NCBI GenBank assembly: GCA_013396635.1
Contig: WBMW01003969.1
Location: forward strand, 1-64,000
Direction of reading: 5' to 3'
DNA from: Penelope pileata
Lineage: Eukaryota; Chordata; Aves; Galliformes; Cracidae
Length of the DNA: 64,000 bases
A program made the translations under genes and the position numbers. Each line of letters begins with the position of its first letter. Position 1 is the stretch's first letter. Below are positions 50,089-61,300 of this stretch, piece after piece. The notes below the pieces were generated by a model. That model ran no database searches and was not told the origin of the DNA. It worked only from the letters and a program-made list of their open reading frames with translations.

Positions 50089-51138
50089 GAAACTAACCAG
50101 GCTGCGCTTGGGGAGCTGCCAGATCCCAGACCACCATTTACCCAAGCCCGTCTGCAGCATGAAGGAATCCAGACCCGTGTGTGGATCCTGCGTGTGGATC
50201 CCTCCATCCCCCTCCAGTCACTGCAGACCCTGTGTGGTGCAGTACAGTGTAACGTGACTTTTCTCTTTTGCACTCCATTCCAGCTGATCATGTTGGCAGT
50301 GGACCACCTCTCCCACGAGGTTGGTTTTCAGCCTTGTGGGAATCCCAGAGGTGAGCTGTCAATTCTGTTGTCTTTGGAGATCTCCTGGGTCTCTGGCCAC
50401 AGCTCACTCAGGCCCCTCCACACCTGGGAGCAGCTCCCCAAGCACAATGTGATTCTGGGTCAGCCCATCATTCCCTCATGGAGAAGCCTAGTACTAAGTG
50501 GAAAATAAAGCAGAGCTGCCAGGCTGCATCCCAGAGGTCACCTGGCCCTGTGCAGCTGTTGCTGATGAAGAAGTCTACCACAAGAGGCCGTGACAACTTT
50601 TCCCATTTTTCTGTTTGCTTACAGCAGTTCCCCTGGGGAGAGCCTCTGGGCTGGACGCCACTCTTCTTCGTGAATATCCCAGAGGTACGCTGTCAATACC
50701 AACTTCCTGAAAGCCATAAATATTTGCCTTTTGATATTTTGCTCCTCTCAAATGCTCAGCATTGCCCCTCCAATGGCGTGCATATCTCCACTCACATGTG
50801 GATCCCATACCCTTCCATCATCCCCTTAATTGCCAGCAGTTTTTATTGTGCAGCCTATCGCAATACGGAAGGAAACATTTTCCGCTTTGACAGAAGATGC
50901 GCCATACCCTGCACATCAGCAGAAGCCTGCTTACCCTGCCTCTCTGCTCAGTACATTCCCTGAGCCTCAGAGGCATCACAGGGGTGAGTAGTCACTCTTC
51001 ATTCACCTCACAGAACACACGTTTAATTTCAGCTTTTGTTCACGTGGAATACAACTGACTGCTTCCTGCCGATGCTCTGCCATGCACAAGAGCAGAGGGG
51101 GACCTGCTGCATTGCATACAACTGTAAGTATAGATAAT
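50089..51138 (+). pseudogene. Row of exon-like modules, possible unknown gene or gene relic
   Basis: I do not recognise this as a known gene. Four segments have acceptor- and donor-like borders: 50284-50350 (CCAG before, GTGAGC after), 50625-50684 (ACAG, GTACGC), 50952-50983 (TCAG, GTGAGT) and 51033-51123 (TCAG, GTAAGT). Joined, they keep one open frame. The first two both end in a Pro-Arg pair split from the next codon (GNPR, EYPR). The last reads as cysteine-rich (TTDCFLPMLC, GTCCIAYNC), and without its donor it stops after CKYR. An 11-bp motif ATCCCAGAGGT occurs at 50342, 50528 and 50676, so the region contains diverged internal repeats. The frame upstream is open from 50089 but lacks an ATG. 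A competing ATG frame spans 50478-50963. It lies tail-to-tail with TUBGCP3. A living small secreted-protein gene, a dead gene and chance are all open. Confidence 0.25.
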
Positions 51139-51304
51139 ACTGGTCCCAAAAGCCTGTAATGGGCAGAGATCTTTAGGCCAGTACATTCGTAACTGTAAGC
51201 TTCTCCTTTCTTACACTGTCAAAGAATCTTTCAATTCCAAAAAACAAAGCAAATGTTTGAAAGATAGTTGTTTTTATTTTTCTAAGCTTGTACTTGTGGA
51301 ACAT

Positions 51305-51310
51305 AATAAA
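51305..51310 (+). other. AATAAA downstream of the exon-like modules
   Basis: A canonical poly(A) hexamer on the plus strand about 170 nt after the stop that would end the cysteine-rich module. Weak support only. Confidence 0.25.
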
Positions 51311-52151
51311 TGACCTGATATAATGACAACTTTGCAAAAGAAGAATCCCTCCTCTCCCCAACATCTGGACAGCAATATATAAATATTTACAATGAAAAAA
51401 TAGGCAAGGGAAGAGAATGAAGTCAACGTTATCCAATTCAGATGGCTTCTACACATCAGGTTTTGAACATTATTTATTTCACTCACTTCAATCATAACTG
51501 ATACTTTCTTTTTATAGTACTGAGTAACTTCAGTTCTTAGATCTCATGTGCAATAGATTTGCTCCTGGCTCTGCTTCTATAGTTTTCTCCTGTACAGTAA
51601 CCATAGAATTTGCCTATTAAATTTTTTTATTTGAAATTGTAAACTTTGAAAATGAAGAAAAAATTAAATAGAAGTTTATGTCTCCAGATACAAAGTTTCT
51701 TACACAGTCAAACACATCACAAAACTGAAAATCAGCATAATGAAATGCTGGATAGCTTCATAACAAGGACATTAGGTTTGTGTCCTGATCTGTTGGCTTT
51801 AACAAAAGCTCTTTTCAAATAGAACAAGTACATATAGAAAAAATAACCTTCTTATTTTCTTGTTAAAAAAGGAAACGGTGCCTCCTAAAACAAAAGATGT
51901 GATTTTCTCGACACAAATATAAGTTACAGTGGAGAGAGCTTACAAAGCTTCAAATAAAAATGGCATTTGTTTTAAAGGATGACTTAAAGATGAATCAAAG
52001 AGGTTCAATAAGCCTATTTTTACTCTGATAATTCTATAAACAGTGTAAAAAAAAAACCTACTTTTTTGCTTTCTGCTATATAGTGTCACACAATCACATG
52101 ACTGAAAACATGTCTGCAGAAATGGTGGACACCTATTACGCACAATTTGGT
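51311..52151. other. AT-rich interval between convergent ends
   Basis: Unique AT-rich sequence that may contain a longer TUBGCP3 3' UTR. Reverse-strand poly(A) hexamers (TTTATT on plus) occur at 51626-51631 and 51473-51478. No other feature is seen. Confidence 0.4.
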
Positions 52152-52157
52152 TTTATT
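52152..52157 (-). other. TUBGCP3: Proximal TUBGCP3 poly(A) signal
   Basis: AATAAA on the minus strand, 77 nt after the stop codon. It is the first signal in the 3' UTR and would give a very short UTR. More distal hexamers near 51.6 and 51.5 kb are alternatives. Confidence 0.5.
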
Positions 52158-52234
52158 ATGTCAACACTGATTGCCTTGTCCAACAAGAGGGTCAAAATCC
52201 TTCGGATACCGAGGTGCAGTCCTTAGCAGTTGGT

Positions 52235-52393
52235 TCACATATGTGAGCTTCGTCTGCCTCTAGTGCCCAAAGACACACGAAGCCTTGGTTCTCTTGCTTT
52301 ATAATGCTCATTGAAGTCCAGTCTAAAGCTAAGAAATCGAAGGCTTTCATCAGAACTGGTTGTCAGCAAGACCAAGAACTGCTGGACAATTCC
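52235..52393 (-). CDS. TUBGCP3: TUBGCP3 last coding exon, 159 nt
   Basis: 52 codons plus TGA, from GIVQQFLVLLTTSSDESLRF through FRLDFNEHYKAREPRL to GRRSSHM. The acceptor is ATTCAG. It ends in a basic Arg/Ser-rich tail. Confidence 0.97.
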   Translation of the reverse strand, partial: GIVQQFLVLLTTSSDESLRFLSFRLDFNEHYKAREPRLRVSLGTRGRRSSHM

Positions 52394-55300
52394 CTGAATG
52401 AGGAGAAAAAAGCAAACAAACAAGAGACAGCTAAGAAGACAACAGTGGTACTCTTCACACAGGCAGGCTAGGCGGTGTCCAAGTCTGGCAAGGAGGCAGA
52501 GGGAATCCAGGAAAGGGCAAGCACAAAAATTTATATTCAATTGTTAGCAACTGAGCTATTCAAACCCTGTATCAATATTATTAAAAAAAATCCTAATTTC
52601 AGGTATGCCAAAGGCAGTAAATAATAGAAGTTAAAAAGCACACTACACTGCATCAAGAATTTCTCATGTGTAAAAGCCAAGTGTCCTAGTTTCTAATCCA
52701 TTTGGGGAGGGGGGAGGGGGAGTGAATAACTGTGTGGGACTCAGCTATCTGCTGAGCCAACCCATAACACCAAGAATGGAGTTTGAGGGTGGAGTTCTGG
52801 GTTTCAGCTGACCTGGGCTCTAACTCTGAAAGGCTGTTGTGGCACACAGTGCCGTGTCCTTTTTTTTGTTGCTTTCTGAAACACTCTCCTTGAAATCTAA
52901 GAACTCATTTTCCTGAGGAATGGGAGCACTAGTATGAGAATATAACAAATTAAGACAAAGCCAGAATAATTTATATCACACCTGTGCTATCTGCTGAGAA
53001 TGGCAAACACAGGCATCTAAGGACAGCAAAGAAATGAAGACCTAGATCCGCAAACAGCACACATGAACACAAAAAAGTTACACCTACTCTGTATTTCAAA
53101 TTGATTTCTACATGTCATAACTCATCAACCACATTAAAAAAAATAGATATAAATCTCTAAGGGGTACCTGGTAAAAGTGAGTGAGTATTCGTAGCTGTGA
53201 GCACATCTTGGGTATTGAGTCTTGAAATTCTTTTATCCTCTTGTTCTCTTCTTCTTCCTCTGATGCAGTTACACCCCATTTGCCCTACAAAGAGACCAAA
53301 TGAGTAAGAGGTCAAATGTGATAAGACAGAAGTTGGTAACGGTGTCCACCTTTGGCCAGGCTGAACTACAACATTCACACAAATCAGACACTGCCAAAGA
53401 GAGCCAAACATGGAGCTTCTATACACTAATACTGAAATTATCAGTCCCCTTGGTTGTTGTACAGCATATGAAAATATTTAAGGCGTGTTATTAACATGAC
53501 TCCTTTACAATGGCAAGCTATAGAAGTTGTTCTCACATTCTTCACAGAAAGACTTCACTACCAAGTCTCAGATTAGCAAAGCAGGTGAGTCTCACAGCAG
53601 CACTGCACATCCCACATGGTACTACGCAGGCAAGCAGGGAGCTATGGCATTCTTTGCAAGAAGGTTCAGAATATTCAAGCCTCTACCATTCCCTTCACCT
53701 AAAATAGCCCTACACTTCACGTCCTCCAAAGCCCAGTATAAAATCTACCCACCTAGAGGTTTTTTAGTAAGACACAAATGAAAAATGTAGTTTGGGGGTT
53801 TTGTTTGAATTCACGACCTACTGCTGGTGACTTTCACATGTATCTCAATATATTTTTCATTTCTGCTGTAGCTGCAGACAAAATCAAAAAACCTCTGTAG
53901 TAAATATTAATTTCTAGATTATCTAGTTAGATATTAATTAGATATTACTCAACTAACTTTCACGTCTTAGGAACGTCCTTATTGTACCTCAAGCTCACGC
54001 TGTTTCTTTCTCTCTTCAAATTGCAACCTCAGCTGCAACTCTTCCAGAGCAGCTCTGTACATTGCATCTTGGGCGTTCTGAAGCTCGATGATCTGATCAA
54101 AAACAGCTCGAAGTTGATTGAGAAGTACCTGTGAGACAGTTAAGCAACAGAACAATGAAAGAGCACTACAGCAAAAGAATTTTATTTTATTACCGCTCCT
54201 GAGTAAATTAAATCTTTCCATGCCCAGCTGGAAAGACTGTTTTGCAAAGTTCCAAATCGTCTGTTGCATGACAACACAGCTTCTCAGGACCACAAGCAGC
54301 TAGTCCACTTCGCTGCAAGTTTTATAATCAGCATCTATCAATGTGTGGGAGGAGCAAGTACACAGCCTACAATATATAACGAGGTCTTATGTGAGAGGGA
54401 GAAAACAGACTTCTCCCCTTAGTCCTGTAACATAAGAGAATAAGGTTCCAAACCTATGAGCCAAGATCACAAATCTACAATTTAATGCAAAGGAGAAGAC
54501 TTACCCTGGAATCACTATCAAGCAAGCACCGAGCTATGATTGTATCCAGAAAAACTTCATGAGCTGCAATAATGTGATCCAAGTCCTGTGCTTGTTGGAC
54601 CTTGTTCCAGAGTTCATCCCACGAACATTCAAGCACCTGGAGCACAATGATTCAGGATTGGGCTGTTTTGATTTGCTAGACGACAAGCTCTTTGCAACTT
54701 AAGACACACAACACACACAGAATATTAAAAGTACTTCATTTTTAAGCAAGCAATTGGGTGGATAAAGTATACCTCAAATGTAATGTAATACTGCATTTGA
54801 TGAATGAAATGGACCATTTCTGATGCCAGAACGTGACACTGATGCAGCACCCCAGAAAGCTCTGTAAAAAAAATTCAAAAAGAGATGGCATGTTAAAGAC
54901 CACAAGGACAGCCACAGCCATCAAACCAGCTTGGTAATCTTTTTTCTACCAAATTGAATATCTCATAAAATAGCCACTAGTCTTGGATGGCAATAGCAAT
55001 ACTGGCAAGAAACAGATGAGCAAAGAACATCGCACAATTAACTCCTAGAAAATGTTAGCCAAAGACAACACCAACTGTGTGCTCAGAAAGTGCTGGAGAT
55101 TTGCAGAGTATCACAAGTGAGACAGACCCTTTCAGTCTCAAGAGACAAAAACATAACAAGTGTTCCATGTTCTCTTTTGGTCGAAAATCTGTGGCCACAG
55201 ATCTGCAGTTGCTTCTTGGGCCTCCTGTATCTCTTGCCATTAGCCTTCATACCGCAGACAGCGTATTTTGCACTACCACACCGAGAACACAAGAGAGAGT

Positions 55301-58300
55301 GGTTGCAACAGAAGTAGGGAATTTGTGGCTCTGGTGGTCCAGGCTCAATTTCCTGGTACACCAGAGATCCACAGATAAGTCACTGCTGGTCTCAGCTGTT
55401 CACCTGTAAGACAGACTCTCTGTCACAGAAAGGTATCATCAAGATTACCATCAACTGCAAAAATTCCCTGGAACAGAGAAGCTCAGCCTTCTGGAATCAA
55501 GCAGACGTCGAAAGAGAGGAAGTCACTTCTAAAAAGCTGTCAAAGTTATGAGACTACTATACAAAAGAATTTCCACATTTTCGTATCTGTGATGTTACAG
55601 ACCCATCCAATGATCTCAGTGATGGTACAACAAGGTGATTTGTTCATCTCTTATGCCTTTGCAAGAAGACTCTCTTTAACACATTATATTGTATCTCCTT
55701 TAAATAGGCACAACTAAGAAAAAAAAAGAAAAACAACTCCAGGACTGGCAACAACAGGAACCGCTTAACATATCTATGTGAGTTGGATACACCTGTGTTT
55801 TTTATTCAAATTCCTGATAAGAAAAGAGCAAGCTTGACACTATGACCTACAGGTATCCCTTTAAAGCATTAAAATCCCTGGCTGTTAGGATGTTTTGGGA
55901 ATGGTGAACAAAGCTATCCCAGAAAGTCAATGCTGCCTCTTGGTGGCTGAACAACAAATTCTCTACTACAGCTGCTTCTCCTATCAGTTACTGTTTTCCA
56001 GTTGCTGCTCTGTGCCCAGAAGGGTAAGGTACTGTTCTGGAGGAAGAGAGAGAAAATGAAGCAAGTTCTTCTTCACAAATCAGTGCTGGGGCAGACTCTT
56101 CATGTACTGCAGAAAAAAAAAAAAAATCTACCCACAGTTTCCAACTTAGACATGTCAGAGAACAAGAAAAGCTCTTATCCTCCAGGTAGAAGGCAGGTCT
56201 TTGTAAAACACACTCTCCTCTGGCAGAGGCAGACACACAGAAATCGAACACTGGGCTCCTCCGGCTAACGGTAGCGATAAGGTCTTGGCTAGTATTTTAA
56301 ATGCCTGTGTTACTTAAAAGTAGCCAGACCTAAACATGACAATCAACTATGACTACATCTACAGAAGAGCGCTTCATATCGAAGCATGTGAAAGGCTCCT
56401 CAAGTAGGTCTTTTGAGAATGAAAAATATCCTAGCAGTAGAAGATGGCTTCAGCCCGAAGACCCTCAAGTAAGAATAAAATTTGCTAACTGCACCTTAGT
56501 CTCAGAAGAACAGGAGAGAACACAATAGACTACTGGCTTTGATTCAGACAAGCACTTATTTGGTACAAAGAAACAACAGTAAAGTAAATTACAGAAGCAA
56601 AGGAAACTTAGTCATCCCATATAAACCAGAGATCAGCCTTGCAAACTCGAGCATCTTTACAAGAGCTCCTTAGGCCAAGCTGCCTGCTCCCACACACCAA
56701 ACAGTTCTCAATTACAAAAGCAGATATGTTTTTGTAAATATTACTATGCCACAAAGAATTGTAACCCCCTAATAGCTGTTTTTTACAGTGAAAATGTAGC
56801 TAGGTCAGAAAGCTAGCACTGAGCCAGTACACACATTCACTAATACTGCTATACTCTCAACTGAGAAGCGGGATCAAAAATTCCCAATCTGTTAAGCATA
56901 CAGTCACTACACTTAAGAGTTTTTTGGTCTCTGCTCAAACCCCTGCTTCTCTTATCTTAGCCTCTTCTGTTCTTAGCTAAACAAAAGCAAAATGAACAAG
57001 TAAAGGTACAACTAGCAAATTTGGAAGTATGCGTGTGAGACATAGTACTTCCAGCACAAGAAAAAGGGAGGCACAGGACACAGATGGGAAGTCATCAAGG
57101 AAGACAAATAAAAGGGGATGAAAGAGTAACAGTTTCTTTGCAGAGACACAGATGTTTCATTTGCTCATTGCTACAAAAACTCATAACCAAGGACTAGGTT
57201 GAACAAACAGGAAACTTCCATATATAATAAAGCTATTTCATGATCATCAACTGTCATCAAACAGTCAATCAGAAACAGCAACAAAATACAAAATTCATTT
57301 GTCATAACAGACTTTTTTGGAAACAGTTTAGAAATCAGTTACAGTAATCTAAGCCCAGTTTACACATATGTCATGCATTTAGCCCTCTTACCTGGCATAC
57401 TTTTCAAAAGCTTTGCATTGCACATGTGTCCTTTCCATATATCAGTAAGAATATACTCCATTCGCTTTGCTCTCCAAAGGAAATTGAACACTCTTAGATA
57501 GTGGCTCATGCACTCACGTGTAAACACCTACAAAACAAACAAAAGATCAGCACAAATTTAATAGATCTCACCTGTTCTCAAGGACCAATAACATCTGCAG
57601 TTTGTCTGTTCTGACCCATGCAATTCATGGGTAAATACTGGCAGAAGAAAAAGCTCTTGGGAAAATCCTCCCTCAAGAACTGAGCTGAGCTATCGAGCAC
57701 TCAAGTAAGCATCAAGCACTGCTGAGGGCAGAGCTGCAGCACCTGCTCTGATACAAAGCGCAATTCAACTGTGCCTGCTTACAGCACCATCACTTTTAAT
57801 TTTTTTCTATGTTAACACTAAAAGGATTCCTGCATTATCAGTATTTTCCACACTGCATTCTTAAGATGACTGAAGAAAAATGGAGTAGAAATGCGTTACA
57901 GCTTATTTGTTCTCCACAGATGTGTCTTCTATTTAAGCACATTGAAATAAACTTAGATAATCCTCAGTGCTGCTCTAATGCTTTTGCCAGTTCCAATTCA
58001 TTGTAGGCTGAGAAACTACAAATCTATTTGTTGCTCTACCAGCACGCCAACTGAAAAAGCTTGAACCCACGTGATGGCAGGCAATCACTTCTTGGGAGGT
58101 TTTGAGCACCTCCAATCCCATATGGGAAGAAGCGTAAGAAAGGGTGACGATGACAAAACGTAAACATTGCACTCTTTGCCAACTCCATACGTATGTAACA
58201 ATTCCTTCTGTTGGTCACGCTCACATTTTGATGCTATAAGGTTTTTACAGAGGCCAAGTGCATTTTGATCAATACTGCTATTGATTTTATCAATAAAATT

Positions 58301-61300
58301 ATTTTGTCAGTGGTTCTAGTAAACAATATCTATCAAGTTTTACTTAGTTAGTACAAACAGGTTCTCCTCAAATGTATTCTCCAGTTCCTTGCAAATTATC
58401 TCAAAGCAGCTGCGAAAGCCTGGTAATAATGGAATAAGAGGGGCAGCACTCGATTTATTCAGCACTTGCTAAAATCTATGCTAGAACAAACAAATTACAG
58501 ATTTTCAGTAATTAATGTTTTAAAAGTAGCTTTTCAGCACTCACTCTTAGTTTATAGGAACTGAGGTTTTGGCTTAACTGTTTATACAGTGGGCACACTC
58601 TTGATGCCACAAAAAGGAGTCTATCTGATCATTCACTCCAGAATAAAAAGGTTATCTCACTAACAAAATATTTAGCTATCCAGTTCACAACCAGCAGCAT
58701 GCCATTAACATTACCGTTGCTATTGGTCCGTCAACATGATAGTCCAAGCTGAAGACATCCCATCCAGTGTCCCCAGGAGATACCTGAATTACAAAGACTT
58801 GTTACTTTTAGCGGGCAATCAGAGTATGCTAGTGCTGAATAGCTGCTTATTCTTCTGTTCCCCATAGCATATGAAAAAGCAAGCATCCACAACAATACGG
58901 GATACAGGAGTTCCTTGCCAAGAGTAGTAGATGAAGCCAAAATTAACCCATGTTTTACACATGGGTGGGATTCACCTCACCCAATTGTTGACATTCATAA
59001 TGCCAATGTTTTTCCATTGAAACTAGTAAAATAAATGAAGGGGAGACTTCTCAAGCAAGACTTTGCCTAAAGTATAGGCTTACTTCAGATGCCTGAGTTC
59101 AGACAGTTCCCACTTCTGGGACTGGAGCTTCTTTATCAACTCAGGTTTCTTAGCAGAGGTCTCTTTCATTAAATGCATTTTCATTTCTTCATTCTTTGTG
59201 ACTGCTGGTGAGAAAGAGACCATCCCCCAGATTCTTGTAAGAACAGTATCAGTAGGAGCTGCTTGCAGAGTCCCAAATCAGGGCTACCTGCATCAATTAC
59301 TGGTAGGCCCCAAATACTTGCCCTTGCATTGTCAATGAAATGGCTGTATAACCCCAGCTTAAAATATAAAAAGACAATTGGCAGAAGATGGGAAGAGAAT
59401 GTTTGGGTGAGGTTTGCACAATTCAAAGTAGACTTCAAGGGAAAAAGGGGAGGACAAAATGTTTATGTATGCATGAAAATTTTCTTTCACATAGGTGTCT
59501 GTGTACACACACATACTACATGTAGTTTTATTCATTAATGTCTCAGGTCAGAGTCACCATGATGCAACAGACCTCCAGAAGTCGAACATCCAATCGTTTG
59601 AGAATCTCAGGATTATCAAACTGCGCATTAGTTGCCCTCACTGCTGTTTCAAGAATTCCAGTCAGATTATGCTGGTATAAGGTTGTAGCTGGTCGTGCAA
59701 GCTCGGGTCTGGAAGTTATGAAACAAAAGTTGTGGCACATTATTGAGATACTCTGCAGCAGCAATTTGGTACTAACTACAGCACACAGTGAAACACTTTC
59801 CTGAAAATTGTAAACCTCCCTTATTACTCTTTCAGTCTTAACCACACAGAAAATCAATGAGCAAAATATTTACATTTTACGTGTGTGCAGCTATATGCCT
59901 GAGCACCAGCATGAGTAAGTTTGTCCTGATTTAATGCCAGTCATTTCGAGCTACCAGGATTGCTATCATAACTATCCTGAAATTTGAGTTGCATTCACAT
60001 CTAAAACGAGGCTGATTAACTCATAAGTGCATCAAACCACTAATTTTATTACACAGTTTTGAGACACTGCTAAGTCATCTCATGGGCTTAGAACTGCTGA
60101 AAGAAGCACACAAACCCATTCCTCCCTCTATGCAACTTAAGTTTTCCAAGGAGTTGCAACATGCAAGTAGTTAGTGCCTTGCAATCCTCTCCCCCACGAT
60201 CAGTGCTGGAAAGCCCCTTTCTACCTCTCCCTCAAAGGTAATACTGACCTCCACGCACCAACCTTGCTCTGCTTCACTACTTCTTACTTAAAAAAAGCAA
60301 GGTCAGGTACAAAGAAGGTGATGGAAGCTTTATTACAAAGCTTCTAGACTACGCCTTCTAGACCAAAGAAAAGCTTTGTTAGGGTCATTTTTTGTTTTAT
60401 CAGTAGCACCAGCATGTGAAAGCAGCCAGCTTGCAAATATGCTTTATGAACTGAAACTGATAGTTTTAGGTACACTTGAATGCTTAAAACAGAGGCATCA
60501 ATTAAGTTTAGAAAAATGCACTGACGATTTTGACAAAATGTTTTGGACCAAACACATCCGTAATACAGAAGACTAATATTCAAAGCAACACCAACTAGAG
60601 GCATCAAGTGCACCAGAAACAGAATTTTTCTGCTTAAACTTGCTGACAGGAGCAAGTACATTACAAACAACCCTGGGGCTGTCACAGGCTCAGTGTAAAG
60701 GTACATTAGCGTAGCTTTTCTAGACACTATGAAATGGTACCGTATGTACTTCCTACCAAAAAAGCCCAAAATTTCAGCCCTCAGGGTCAAACAAACTCAC
60801 ACCAAAACAGGATTTAAAAGTTGTTCAATTAAACCTTTAAGTAAAAAGATACTTAAAGCGTCCTCTTCTGAGAGCCAAATAGCCCCCGTGCTGATCACGT
60901 ACATTTGCAAGCATCAGAAATTCAATGCAGTTACCCTTCTTATTCTCTTACTTGAGTAAATCCATTAAATGCCTGATAAAGTCTCCTTGACCAAGTAGTA
61001 AGTAGCGCCTCATGGCCTGCATGTGTTCCAGTAAATTGTACTTCTTATTAAGAACGTCCAGCAAGTATTTGCTGGTCTCAAAATAAGCTGCATCAATTTT
61101 CTCTTGAAACGCATTTTCCAGATCCGTGAACAAATCAGCAGCTAAAAAAACAACAAAAAAATTAGAATTAAGTTTGCATTTTTCCAAAATGTGAGGCAAA
61201 CAAGTTTTGAAATTGAAACATACAAGCAGATGAATTGCTATTTATTCTGATCCACTGTATTATTCATTAGGCATAGCCAAAGTGAAAGCAAATTTAAAGC

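Noticed and set aside
60344..60790. 148-codon frame inside a TUBGCP3 intron
   Set aside because: Intronic, same strand as the gene, no splice link and no recognisable motif.
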